Below are positions 56,821 through 64,000 of a DNA stretch of 64,000 nucleotides, in pieces. Below the pieces are notes generated by a model, which was not told the origin of the DNA, searched no databases, and saw only the letters and a program-made list of their open reading frames with translations. A program made the position numbers and the translations under genes. Position 1 is the first letter of the stretch. Every line of letters starts with the position of its first letter. The stretch spans positions 1 to 64,000 of the forward strand of contig CAJJAW010000008.1 in assembly GCA_905182195.1 (NCBI GenBank), written 5' to 3'. This stretch comes from Alphaproteobacteria bacterium UBA4588 (GTDB taxonomy: Bacteria > Pseudomonadota > Alphaproteobacteria > Rhodobacterales > Rhodobacteraceae).

Positions 56821-58157
56821 TGCGAAGAGATAAAATGCAAATGTTTTCAAAATTGGGCTTGGCGGCTGTGCTGCTGGCTCTTCCTCAATTAGCCACGGCA
56901 CAAGAGGTGGGCGCTACACCGACGAACGCCGATATTGGCTTCATCTTCACCACATTTATGTTCCTAGTGTCGGGATTTCTAGTATTTTTTATGGCGGCAG
57001 GCTTCGCCATGTTGGAAGCAGGCCTAGTGCGTGGCAAAAACGTCGCCATGCAGCTGACTAAAAATATGGCCCTCTTCTCTCTGGCCTCACTGTTTTTCTA
57101 CATTTTAGGTTACAACTTGATGTACCCAGGAGACGGTTGGAGCATTCAGGGCGTTTTGGGAGCCTTCTCCATCACAGAACTCGAGCCCGTGGGTCTCAAA
57201 GGTGTAGAAGCTGATTTGACTTATGCATCCGTAGGCTCAGACTTCTTCTTTCAGCTGATGTTTTGCGCTGCGACCGCATCTATCGTCTCGGGTGCCTTGG
57301 CCGAACGCATCAAACTTTGGCCCTTCTTGGTCTTTGTGATTGTTTTGGTATCTGTGATCTATCCACTACAGGCTAGCTGGAAATGGGGCGGTGGTTTCCT
57401 GGATGACTTGGGTTTCCAAGACTTCGCGGGCTCCACAGTTGTGCATTCGGTTGGTGGTTGGGCAGCGCTGGCCGGCGCGATCATCCTTGGCCCACGCTTA
57501 GGCAAATACAAAGATGGCAGGGTAAACCCAATGCCTGGCTCAAACCTCGCCTTAGCCACCTTGGGAACCTTCATCCTGTGGCTCGGTTGGTTTGGATTCA
57601 ATGGCGGCTCACAGCTCTACATGGATACGTCGGGCAATGTGGCTGACATCAGTCGGATCTTCTCCAACACCAACACAGCCGCAGCGGCTGGCGCGGCGGC
57701 CGCTTTGATCCTCACACAACTGCTCTACAAGAAGCCAGATTTAACCATGATTTTGAATGGTGCTTTGGCCGGTCTGGTATCCATCACCGCCGAACCTCTT
57801 ACCCCATCATTAATCCAATCTACTATGATTGGCGCTGTGGGCGGTGTGATCGTCGTATTCGCAGTACCTATGCTGGATCGTCTGAAGATTGACGATGTGG
57901 TAGGTGCCATCCCAGTTCACCTCTTTGCAGGTATCTGGGGTACGTTGGCAGTCTGTTTCACCAACAGTGCGGCCACTTTCTCGGTACAGTTGACCTCAAT
58001 CTTGATCGTCGGCGCCTTTGTCACAGTCGCCTCTGCACTGGTCTGGTTGGTGCTCAAAGCAACAGTTGGCCTGCGGGTCAGTGAAGAGGCCGAAATAGCT
58101 GGTCTAGATCGTAGCGAGCTGGGCATGGAAGCCTATCCTGAGTTTACAGGAAGATAA
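56820..58157 (+). CDS. amtB: ammonium transporter
   Basis: 445 residues, start at the TGATG overlap (ATG 56835 is an alternative). Signal-like N-terminal segment FSKLGLAAVLLALPQLATA, then 11 helices: MAAGFAMLEAGLVRGKNVAMQLTKN, FFFQLMFCAATASIVSGALAERIK, GFQDFAGSTVVHSVGGWAALAGAIILGPR (channel His), and GWFGFNGGSQL. It carries NH4+/NH3 into the cell. Confidence 0.95.
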   Translation: MRRDKMQMFSKLGLAAVLLALPQLATAQEVGATPTNADIGFIFTTFMFLVSGFLVFFMAAGFAMLEAGLVRGKNVAMQLTKNMALFSLASLFFYILGYNLMYPGDGWSIQGVLGAFSITELEPVGLKGVEADLTYASVGSDFFFQLMFCAATASIVSGALAERIKLWPFLVFVIVLVSVIYPLQASWKWGGGFLDDLGFQDFAGSTVVHSVGGWAALAGAIILGPRLGKYKDGRVNPMPGSNLALATLGTFILWLGWFGFNGGSQLYMDTSGNVADISRIFSNTNTAAAAGAAAALILTQLLYKKPDLTMILNGALAGLVSITAEPLTPSLIQSTMIGAVGGVIVVFAVPMLDRLKIDDVVGAIPVHLFAGIWGTLAVCFTNSAATFSVQLTSILIVGAFVTVASALVWLVLKATVGLRVSEEAEIAGLDRSELGMEAYPEFTGR

Positions 58158-58175
58158 ATTTCCTCAGCAACTTAG

Positions 58176-58207
58176 CTCTCCGAAAATTATCTTTCGGGGA
58201 GTTTTTT
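58176..58207 (+). terminator. Rho-independent terminator of glnK-amtB
   Basis: CTCTCCGAAA pairs with TTTCGGGGAG (one G/T wobble) around a 6-base loop and is followed by six Ts (58202-58207). It lies 18 bases past the amtB stop. The best terminator in the window. Confidence 0.92.
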
Positions 58208-58248
58208 ATGTTAAAAATATAAAAGATAATCTGATACTTTGGCCTTCC

Positions 58249-58713
58249 CTAGCTTTTTGGCTCCAAATCTGCCAAAAGATCCAACAATTGCTCATAGCGA
58301 TCTGTCCCAAGCCTGCGCTGAAAATCAGTCGAAATTTTTATCGCTTGTGACAAATTGTCGTCGATTATTTGTTGACCTGCGGGCCCAATCACCACGGTTT
58401 GCCGGCGCCGATCATCGGGATCCATGGCTCGGATTATAAATTTTCTTTCCCCAAGCTTACGGATAATGCGCGACAGGCTCGGCATTAAAAGGCTGGCCTT
58501 AGAAGCAATCTCTGTCAAATCTTGCGGGCCAAACTCAGCCAAAATCCGCAACACCCGCCATTGCTGTTCTGTGATCCCTGACGCCTTCAACATCTCACGT
58601 ATGGGAGCCATCACACTCTCACGCGACCGTATCAAGGCAATCGGCAAAGATCTGTTGGTAGATGGGAGTTGGGAATTTGATTTTGTCATGAGATGCACCG
58701 CTAATTGGTTCAT
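58249..58713 (-). CDS. hpaR: MarR family regulator HpaR
   Basis: 154 residues. LPIALIRSRESVMAPIREMLKASGITEQQWRVLRILAEFGPQDLTEIASKASLLMPSLSRIIRKL is the HpaR pattern, with the winged helix in IASKASLLMPSLSRII and wing DPDDRRRQTV. HpaR represses homoprotocatechuate degradation genes and is released by the substrate. It is divergent from hpaE. Start uncertain: the ATG at 58713 has no SD; ATG 58689 is an alternative. Confidence 0.85.
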   Translation of the reverse strand: MNQLAVHLMTKSNSQLPSTNRSLPIALIRSRESVMAPIREMLKASGITEQQWRVLRILAEFGPQDLTEIASKASLLMPSLSRIIRKLGERKFIIRAMDPDDRRRQTVVIGPAGQQIIDDNLSQAIKISTDFQRRLGTDRYEQLLDLLADLEPKS

Positions 58714-58788
58714 ATGTTAATTAAAAATTATTGACAGCACAATAAAAAATTGAAAAACTATATTTAGTTAACATGTTACTAATGTTGA
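58714..58788. promoter_or_regulatory. candidate HpaR operators
   Basis: ATGTTAA at 58714-58720 and the near palindrome TTAACAT (58768-58774) - GTTACTA - ATGTTGA (58782-58788). The repeated half-site sits between divergent hpaR and hpaE. A TTGACA at 58731 lacks a well-spaced -10, so the promoter is not placed. Confidence 0.55.
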
Positions 58789-58846
58789 ATTGCACTATAT
58801 TGCCCGTCGATCCGAACTTGGCATTAAAAAGAAAGTGAAGCGCATA

Positions 58847-60355
58847 ATGTCTGCCCTTGATCAAAATATCAAAAAGCTTAAAAGTCACTTATCCCGTTTT
58901 GAAAATGGGGGTATTAAGCACCGCATTGCAGGCGAGGATGTAGCCGGCGGCGGCGGGTTCTTCACAACAACCTCCCCCGTAGACAAATCAGCTATCTGCG
59001 AAGTTGCGCGTGGAGATGCGGGTGATATCGACAAGGCAGCAAAAGCCGCCAAGGTCGCATTCCCAACCTGGCGGGATATGCCAGCAAAGGAACGCAAAGC
59101 AATCATGATCCGTATTGCCGAAGGCATTGAGGCACGGGCGGAAGAGATTGCACTCTGTGAATGCTGGGACACTGGGCAGGCTTGGCGATTCATGTCAAAA
59201 GCCGCCTTGCGCGGCGCCGAAAACTTTCGCTACTTTGCTGATCAAGTTGGCACAGCGCGAGACGGGCAGCATTTGCAATCACCAACCTTGATGAATATCA
59301 CAACTCGAGTTCCCATTGGCCCGGTCGGTGTCATCACCCCATGGAACACGCCCTTTATGCTCTCCACCTGGAAGATCGCTCCGGCGCTAGCTTCTGGATG
59401 TACTGTCGTTCACAAACCTGCCGAGGCGTCCCCGCTAACCGCACGCCTGCTGGTTGAAATTGCTGAGGAGGCTGGCCTTCCACCCGGTGTGTTGAACACG
59501 GTAAACGGCTTCGGTGAAGATGCCGGTAAGGCTCTCACAGAGCACCCAGATATCAAAGCCATTGCATTTGTGGGCGAAAGCCGCACCGGATCGATGATCA
59601 CGAAACAAGGGGCTGATACCCTAAAGCGGACCCATTTCGAGCTAGGCGGCAAAAACCCGGTAATCGTATTTGAGGATGCCGATCTTGAGCGCGCCTTGGA
59701 TGCTGTAATTTTCATGATTTATTCAATCAATGGCGAGCGTTGCACGTCTTCTTCGCGATTGTTGATCCATGAGAACATACGTGAGGAATTTGAGGCTAAG
59801 CTGATTGCACGGGTCAATAACATTAAAGTAGGTCACCCTTTGGATCCCGCAACTGAGATCGGTCCACTAATTAGCGCGGAGCATTACGCCAAGGTCACTT
59901 CCTATTTTGACGCAGCTCGAGCCGATGGCGCCAACATCGCAGCTGGTGGTGAAGCTGTGGGAGACTTGGGCTACTTTGTACGCCCCACACTCTTTACCCA
60001 AGCCAACAACACGATGCGCATCGCCAGAGAGGAAATCTTTGGCCCGGTCCTAACCTCAATACCCTTTTCAACCGAGGAAGAGGCACTGCAAATAGCAAAC
60101 GACTCGCCATATGGTCTCACCGGCTATGTCTGGACCAATGATCTGACCCGCGCCTTGCGGTTTACAGAAAAGCTCGAAGCGGGCATGATCTGGGTGAACA
60201 GTGAGAACGTCCGTCACTTGCCTACCCCATTTGGCGGTATGAAATCCAGTGGAATTGGTCGCGATGGTGGGGACTGGAGCTTTGAGTTTTATATGGAGCA
60301 AAAGCATATTGGCTTCGCCACCGGATATCACAAAATTTTACGCCTCGGCGCTTGA
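58847..60355 (+). CDS. hpaE: 5-carboxymethyl-2-hydroxymuconate semialdehyde dehydrogenase
   Basis: 502 residues from ATG 58847. ALDH landmarks GVITPWNTPFMLSTWKIAPALASGCTVVHKPAEASP, FVGESRTGSMITK, Glu in HFELGGKNPVIVF, catalytic Cys in NGERCTSSSRLL and GGMKSSGIGRDGG. The HpaE assignment rests on this sequence type plus adjacency to hpaR and hpaD. It oxidises the ring-cleavage product of homoprotocatechuate. Other hpa genes (F, G, H, I) are not in the window. Confidence 0.87.
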   Translation: MSALDQNIKKLKSHLSRFENGGIKHRIAGEDVAGGGGFFTTTSPVDKSAICEVARGDAGDIDKAAKAAKVAFPTWRDMPAKERKAIMIRIAEGIEARAEEIALCECWDTGQAWRFMSKAALRGAENFRYFADQVGTARDGQHLQSPTLMNITTRVPIGPVGVITPWNTPFMLSTWKIAPALASGCTVVHKPAEASPLTARLLVEIAEEAGLPPGVLNTVNGFGEDAGKALTEHPDIKAIAFVGESRTGSMITKQGADTLKRTHFELGGKNPVIVFEDADLERALDAVIFMIYSINGERCTSSSRLLIHENIREEFEAKLIARVNNIKVGHPLDPATEIGPLISAEHYAKVTSYFDAARADGANIAAGGEAVGDLGYFVRPTLFTQANNTMRIAREEIFGPVLTSIPFSTEEEALQIANDSPYGLTGYVWTNDLTRALRFTEKLEAGMIWVNSENVRHLPTPFGGMKSSGIGRDGGDWSFEFYMEQKHIGFATGYHKILRLGA

Positions 60356-60379
60356 TCATAGCCAGAAAAGGAGACTAGC

Positions 60380-61363
60380 ATGCCGGTTCCCATCCCAAAT
60401 CTTTATCCAAGCTTTAACACTGTGCGGCTCAGCCACGCCTGCTTAAATGTCGCAAATCTGGCCGCATCGAAGAAGTTTTATACCGACATTCTTGGTATGC
60501 AGATCTCAGATGAGACCGACACCCATATCTACCTGCGAGCTATGGAAGAACGCGGCCATCACAGTGTGATTTTACAGAAATCTGATCAGCCAGGCACCGT
60601 AGAGGTAATGGGTTTCAAAACGTATGACGAGGCTGATTTAGACCGGGCGGAAGCACATTTAAGTGCCAAAGGTCGCCCAACAGAATGGATTGAGCGCCCC
60701 TACCAGGGACGCACATTGCTAACCTCCGACAATATTGGGGTTCCACTGGAATTTTACCACAGAATGGACCGTTTGCCGTCGTTACATCAGCAATTTGCGC
60801 TGTATCGCGGCGTTAAACCGCTCCGCATTGATCATTTTAATTGCTTCTCTCCAGATGTGGATGCCTCGGTCGCATTTTACAATGACATCGGATTTCGGGT
60901 TACAGAATATACTGAAGATGAAGAGAGCGGCAAACTCTGGGCGGCCTGGATGCATCGCAAAGGTGGCGTACATGATATGGCATTTACCAATGGCACCGGC
61001 CCAAGGATGCATCATATCGCATTTTGGGTACCGACCCCACTCAACATCATCGACCTTTTAGACTTGATGGCGACAACAGGCTATGTGAGCAATATTGAGC
61101 GTGGTCCCGGTCGTCACGGGATTTCAAACGCTTTTTTCCTCTACATTTTGGATCCAGATGGGCATCGAATAGAGATATACTGTTCTGATTATCAGACGGT
61201 TGACCCAGATCACGAGCCAATAAAATGGGGTCTCACCGACCCGCAACGCCAAACCCTCTGGGGTGCTGCAGCACCCAGAAGTTGGTTCGAGCATGGCACA
61301 AATTTCGTGGGCATCAAAGCACGGGAAAGTGGCTTGCAGGCAAGCCCTATCATTGCCCCCTAA
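60380..61363 (+). CDS. hpaD: 3,4-dihydroxyphenylacetate 2,3-dioxygenase
   Basis: 327 residues with GGAGA 7 bases before the ATG. Two VOC modules: HACLNVANLAASKKFYTDILG (first) and LRIDHFNCFSPDVDASVAFYNDIGFRV (second). Metal ligands are His in RIDHFN, His in RMHHIAFW and Glu in HRIEIYCSD; GPGRHGISNAFFLYILDPDGHRIEIY is the type I extradiol signature. Closest in pattern to homoprotocatechuate 2,3-dioxygenases. It opens the ring for HpaE. Confidence 0.88.
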   Translation: MPVPIPNLYPSFNTVRLSHACLNVANLAASKKFYTDILGMQISDETDTHIYLRAMEERGHHSVILQKSDQPGTVEVMGFKTYDEADLDRAEAHLSAKGRPTEWIERPYQGRTLLTSDNIGVPLEFYHRMDRLPSLHQQFALYRGVKPLRIDHFNCFSPDVDASVAFYNDIGFRVTEYTEDEESGKLWAAWMHRKGGVHDMAFTNGTGPRMHHIAFWVPTPLNIIDLLDLMATTGYVSNIERGPGRHGISNAFFLYILDPDGHRIEIYCSDYQTVDPDHEPIKWGLTDPQRQTLWGAAAPRSWFEHGTNFVGIKARESGLQASPIIAP

Positions 61364-61389
61364 GCGCAAAACAGGATGCTCAACGTTGA

Positions 61390-62169
61390 TTAATGCAGGG
61401 CAAACAATTGACCCACATCAGCCCGCTGATCATGCACCTCAGACAGGCGTAACAGGTGCCAGGCCAGGCTGTGGTTGCTGGCGGTAACTGGCTTCGCTAG
61501 CGTCGCCTCCGCCTGCGCGATCACCCGCGCCGTGCGTAGGCTAGTGCAGGATATGAACACCGCCTCACAACGAGGGTCTTGGCCCACAGAGATAGCAGCC
61601 TTCAAAATGGAGGCCTCGGTGATCTTGCCCACCTGCAGGTCATTATCTTCATAGAACGAGCCAACTACCGGCACATCAATCCCCGCCGCCACAAAGTTAG
61701 CCTGCATCGCAAGAGTTACATCAGGTGTGTAAGGCGTGACCAAGCCAACACGAGAGACACCCAAGGCAGTAAAAGCAGCTTTCGCCGCCGTCAGAGGGTT
61801 GGAGCTGGGAACCCCAGGATGGATCCGCGCCAAAATCTGTGTAACCCGCGCCTCGCCAATTATGGTTGACCCAGATGTACAGGCATAACCGATGGCGCTT
61901 AGGCCCAATGACGGCGAGATCAACTCAGCGGCGTGCGGGAGCTCTTGTGCCATTCTAACCAAAGTTTCAGGAGTGACCAAGGCGTCATTGGCCAGTCTTG
62001 CATGATAAAGAGCCACGCCATCAATGGCCGTCAAATTGGCGAGTTCGGCTTCCAGGGTTTGGTCTGTTTGCAAGACCAAAAGCCCAATTCGCGCACGATG
62101 ACCAACCCCCGCATCAGTATCGAATGAAAGTTTCTCAACACTTTGTGACTCTTTTGGGCGGGGTGTCAT
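61390..62169 (-). CDS. Asp/Glu racemase superfamily protein (maleate isomerase/EutA-like)
   Basis: 259 residues. RIGLLVLQTDQTLEAEL at the start, YACTSGSTIIG with the first catalytic Cys, VSRVGLVTPYTPDVT, and FISCTSLRTARVIAQAE with the second Cys. This is the maleate cis-trans isomerase/arylmalonate decarboxylase branch. It overlaps the lyase gene by ATGA. Substrate unknown. Confidence 0.83.
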   Translation of the reverse strand: MTPRPKESQSVEKLSFDTDAGVGHRARIGLLVLQTDQTLEAELANLTAIDGVALYHARLANDALVTPETLVRMAQELPHAAELISPSLGLSAIGYACTSGSTIIGEARVTQILARIHPGVPSSNPLTAAKAAFTALGVSRVGLVTPYTPDVTLAMQANFVAAGIDVPVVGSFYEDNDLQVGKITEASILKAAISVGQDPRCEAVFISCTSLRTARVIAQAEATLAKPVTASNHSLAWHLLRLSEVHDQRADVGQLFALH

Positions 62170-63197
62170 ATTTTAGCCTCAACCTCACACACGCTTGAGG
62201 TTCCAATTTTCTCAATTTTCTCGAGCAATTCACAACCGACAGAAAGGCTCCTTGCGGTGGCTTGAAGCATATTGGGCAAGATCATCCACTCTAAGGCCCA
62301 AGCTGCGCCAGAGCGTTCTTGTTCATGAACCAACGCCTGATGCATACCACTAACTTGGGTTGCATTATACCTAGCCAAGGTGACCAAGAGCTCTGCCAAA
62401 ATAGGGTTTTTTTTGTGCGGCATGGCCGAGGACGATCCACCACCCACCAGCGAAATCTCATCAATGCCCTGCTGCGCCATGAGCGATATATCCATGCCCA
62501 GTTTGCCTAAACTGCCAGAAACCAAGGACAACCAGCTTGCCAATTCTCCCAATCCGTCTCGCATTGCATGCCAGCTTTTGTCCGGCGCCGCCAGACCCAA
62601 GCGGGCGGCCAGCGCATCACCTGAACTCAAGCCAACAGCGCCACCACACTGCATGCGCAACAGCCGCGGTAACATCTGATGCAATCGAGCTAGATGATCG
62701 GTCAATGGAAAACTCCAAGTCGTTAACCTATCTGCTACGGTTATAGGCAAGGCAGCTTGCATCCGTGTGCGCCCCATCAGCGTTGTTGTGCCATGATCTT
62801 GCGATAACTGAGAAATAACAGATTGCAGCTCGGCCAGACGCCGCTCAAAAATCGACAAGACATCACGTAAGGACAAAACCAAAGCCGTGTCAATCACGTC
62901 TTGGCTGGTGAGGCCACGATGAATATCTATATGTAATTCCTGAGAAATTTTCGCCCTCAAACACCGTACCAATTCTGGTACGGGCAAGCCATCAACGGAG
63001 GCGCCTGCCATCAAATCTTGCGGCGTAATCTGTGCGGCCTCCACAGCCAAGGCAGCCGCTTCGTTGCCCAAAACGCGGCTGTGAGCGGCTTCAATCCGCA
63101 GCATATGCGCAAGCTGAGTGTCTGCGGACAGATGAGCTAAAACTTCAGGATCACCAAAAATACCACTCAGCCACGGATGTTCAAATACCGAGGTCAC
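62166..63197 (-). CDS. PcaB-like 3-carboxy-cis,cis-muconate cycloisomerase/lyase
   Basis: 343 residues from a GTG overlapping the upstream stop. Fumarase/aspartase superfamily: GLTSQDVIDTALVLSLRD, GRTRMQAALPITVADRLTTW, and the SS-loop GGGSSSAMPHKKNPILAE. PcaB acts in the protocatechuate branch of the beta-ketoadipate pathway. No pcaC, pcaD or pcaGH are visible, and with BKACE alongside it may act on another carboxylated muconate-like compound. Confidence 0.83.
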   Translation of the reverse strand: MTSVFEHPWLSGIFGDPEVLAHLSADTQLAHMLRIEAAHSRVLGNEAAALAVEAAQITPQDLMAGASVDGLPVPELVRCLRAKISQELHIDIHRGLTSQDVIDTALVLSLRDVLSIFERRLAELQSVISQLSQDHGTTTLMGRTRMQAALPITVADRLTTWSFPLTDHLARLHQMLPRLLRMQCGGAVGLSSGDALAARLGLAAPDKSWHAMRDGLGELASWLSLVSGSLGKLGMDISLMAQQGIDEISLVGGGSSSAMPHKKNPILAELLVTLARYNATQVSGMHQALVHEQERSGAAWALEWMILPNMLQATARSLSVGCELLEKIEKIGTSSVCEVEAKI

Positions 63198-64000
63198 GCG
63201 GCCTTCAGCCCTAAAATTTTCCGCGCCTGAGCTGGACTGGCCACTGGGCGCTCATATTTTTCACAAAGAGCCGCAGCTCGGGCAATAAGCGCAGCGTTCG
63301 ATGGCGCCAGAGTATTGCGATCCAAGCGGACATTATCTTCCAAGCCAGCGCGGGTGTGCCCTCCAGCAGAAATAGCCCATTCGTTAACAACAATCTGGTT
63401 GGCACCAATCCCTGCTGCACACCAGGAAGCACTGGGCGCCCTTACCTGCATTTGAGCCACATAAAAATCAAAGACAGCACGATCCGCCGGCATAGCGTTT
63501 TTCACACCCATGACAAATTGGACATAGAGCCGCCCAAAAAGCTGCCCCTCCTCATGCAGTCGGATCGCTTGCAAGATGTGTGACAGGTCAAATGCCTCTA
63601 TTTCAGGCACTACCTCATGGGCTTGCATCTCACTAGCCAACCACTGAACTAAGCTAGGCGGATTTTCATAAACACGCGTCGGAAAGTTGTTTGACCCCAC
63701 TGATAGAGAAGCCATATCCGGACAAAGGGACAGCATTCCACCACGCTCCTGCCCAGAACCTGAGCGCCCACCAGTTGAAAATTGAATGATTACTTCGGGG
63801 CAGTGGCGCCTCAGTTCTTCTTGCAAACGGGCAAATTTTTCGGGGTCACTGCTTGTGGTTTGATCATCATTACGGACATGTGCATGAATTATTGCAGCCC
63901 CAGCCTCTACGGCGGCATGGCTACTCTCCACCTGTTCCGCAACACTAATCGGCACCGCTGGGTTAGAAGCTTTTGTGGGTACCGAACCTGTGATTGCACA
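63194..64000 (-). CDS. BKACE family beta-keto acid cleavage enzyme, partial
   Basis: The frame runs to the window edge; the start lies beyond 64000. The N-terminus visible is CAITGSVPTKASNPAVPIS, the standard opening. Zinc ligands HAHVRN (HxH) and catalytic GGHTRAGLEDNV (His, Arg, Glu) are in place, with FSTGGRSG. BKACE enzymes split beta-keto acids with acetyl-CoA into acetoacetate and a CoA ester; 3-keto-5-aminohexanoate cleavage is one example. The stop overlaps the lyase start (GTGA). Confidence 0.9.
   Translation of the reverse strand, partial: CAITGSVPTKASNPAVPISVAEQVESSHAAVEAGAAIIHAHVRNDDQTTSSDPEKFARLQEELRRHCPEVIIQFSTGGRSGSGQERGGMLSLCPDMASLSVGSNNFPTRVYENPPSLVQWLASEMQAHEVVPEIEAFDLSHILQAIRLHEEGQLFGRLYVQFVMGVKNAMPADRAVFDFYVAQMQVRAPSASWCAAGIGANQIVVNEWAISAGGHTRAGLEDNVRLDRNTLAPSNAALIARAAALCEKYERPVASPAQARKILGLKAA

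Overview
The window reads as a chromosomal segment of a marine alphaproteobacterium of the Roseobacter/Rhodobacteraceae type. This rests on gene order and protein families: dacA-tmk-holB-tatD-MBL, leuA beside mreBCD-mrdA-rodA, class I lysyl-tRNA synthetase, a DmdA-like demethylase family protein, an E-F-G-B-B-C-D-D Na+/H+ antiporter operon, and several CaiB/BaiF and aromatic catabolism genes. Base composition is uneven: the antiporter operon and the first 9 kb are AT-rich, while the nitroreductase/CaiB pair at 39.7-41.5 kb is clearly GC-rich. No species is assigned.

Layout. 1-9.3 kb is an accessory, partly decayed region ending at tRNA-Ser(UGA). It holds small conserved proteins, a secreted ClpP-like protein, a broken AhpD-like gene, a MOSC protein, a methyltransferase remnant fused to the start of a cytochrome c, a secreted beta-propeller, an EamA transporter, a cupin, and a DmdA-like gene bracketed by two copies of a ~230 bp repeat. 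9.4-27.9 kb is housekeeping: cell wall (dacA), dTMP kinase, DNA polymerase delta-prime (holB, frameshifted), tatD, an MBL hydrolase, uvrB, lysK, nadD, ettA, gltX and nadE. 28-38.8 kb has a secreted MORN-repeat protein, an SDR, leuA behind a leucine-rich leader peptide (attenuator), and the rod-shape operon mreB-mreC-mreD-mrdA-rodA with a hydroxyacid dehydrogenase fused translationally to its end. 38.8-41.5 kb has SseB-like, nitroreductase and CaiB genes. 41.8-49.5 kb is a ten-gene multisubunit cation/proton antiporter operon, with tRNA-Gln after it. 50-56.2 kb is a minus-strand group: CaiB, Fe-alcohol dehydrogenase, aldehyde dehydrogenase, SBP56-type methanethiol oxidase, 2Fe-2S ferredoxin and a CoA-binding protein. 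56.5-58.2 kb is glnK-amtB with a strong terminator. 58.2-64 kb has hpaR divergent from hpaE-hpaD (homoprotocatechuate meta-cleavage), facing a coupled operon of BKACE, a PcaB-like lyase and an Asp/Glu-racemase-family protein that runs off the right edge.

Most notable. (1) The SBP56/ferredoxin/CoA-binding overlap operon, on the same window as a DmdA-like gene, suggests methylated-sulfur metabolism. (2) An HpaD/HpaE pair faces a PcaB-like/BKACE operon. (3) A 16-residue leader peptide with six leucines, and alternative hairpins, precedes leuA. (4) Four conserved genes (AhpD-like, holB, an mnhB-like gene, mnhD) carry small indels. At least holB and the antiporter lesions may be sequence errors rather than biology, and raw-read checking would decide it.
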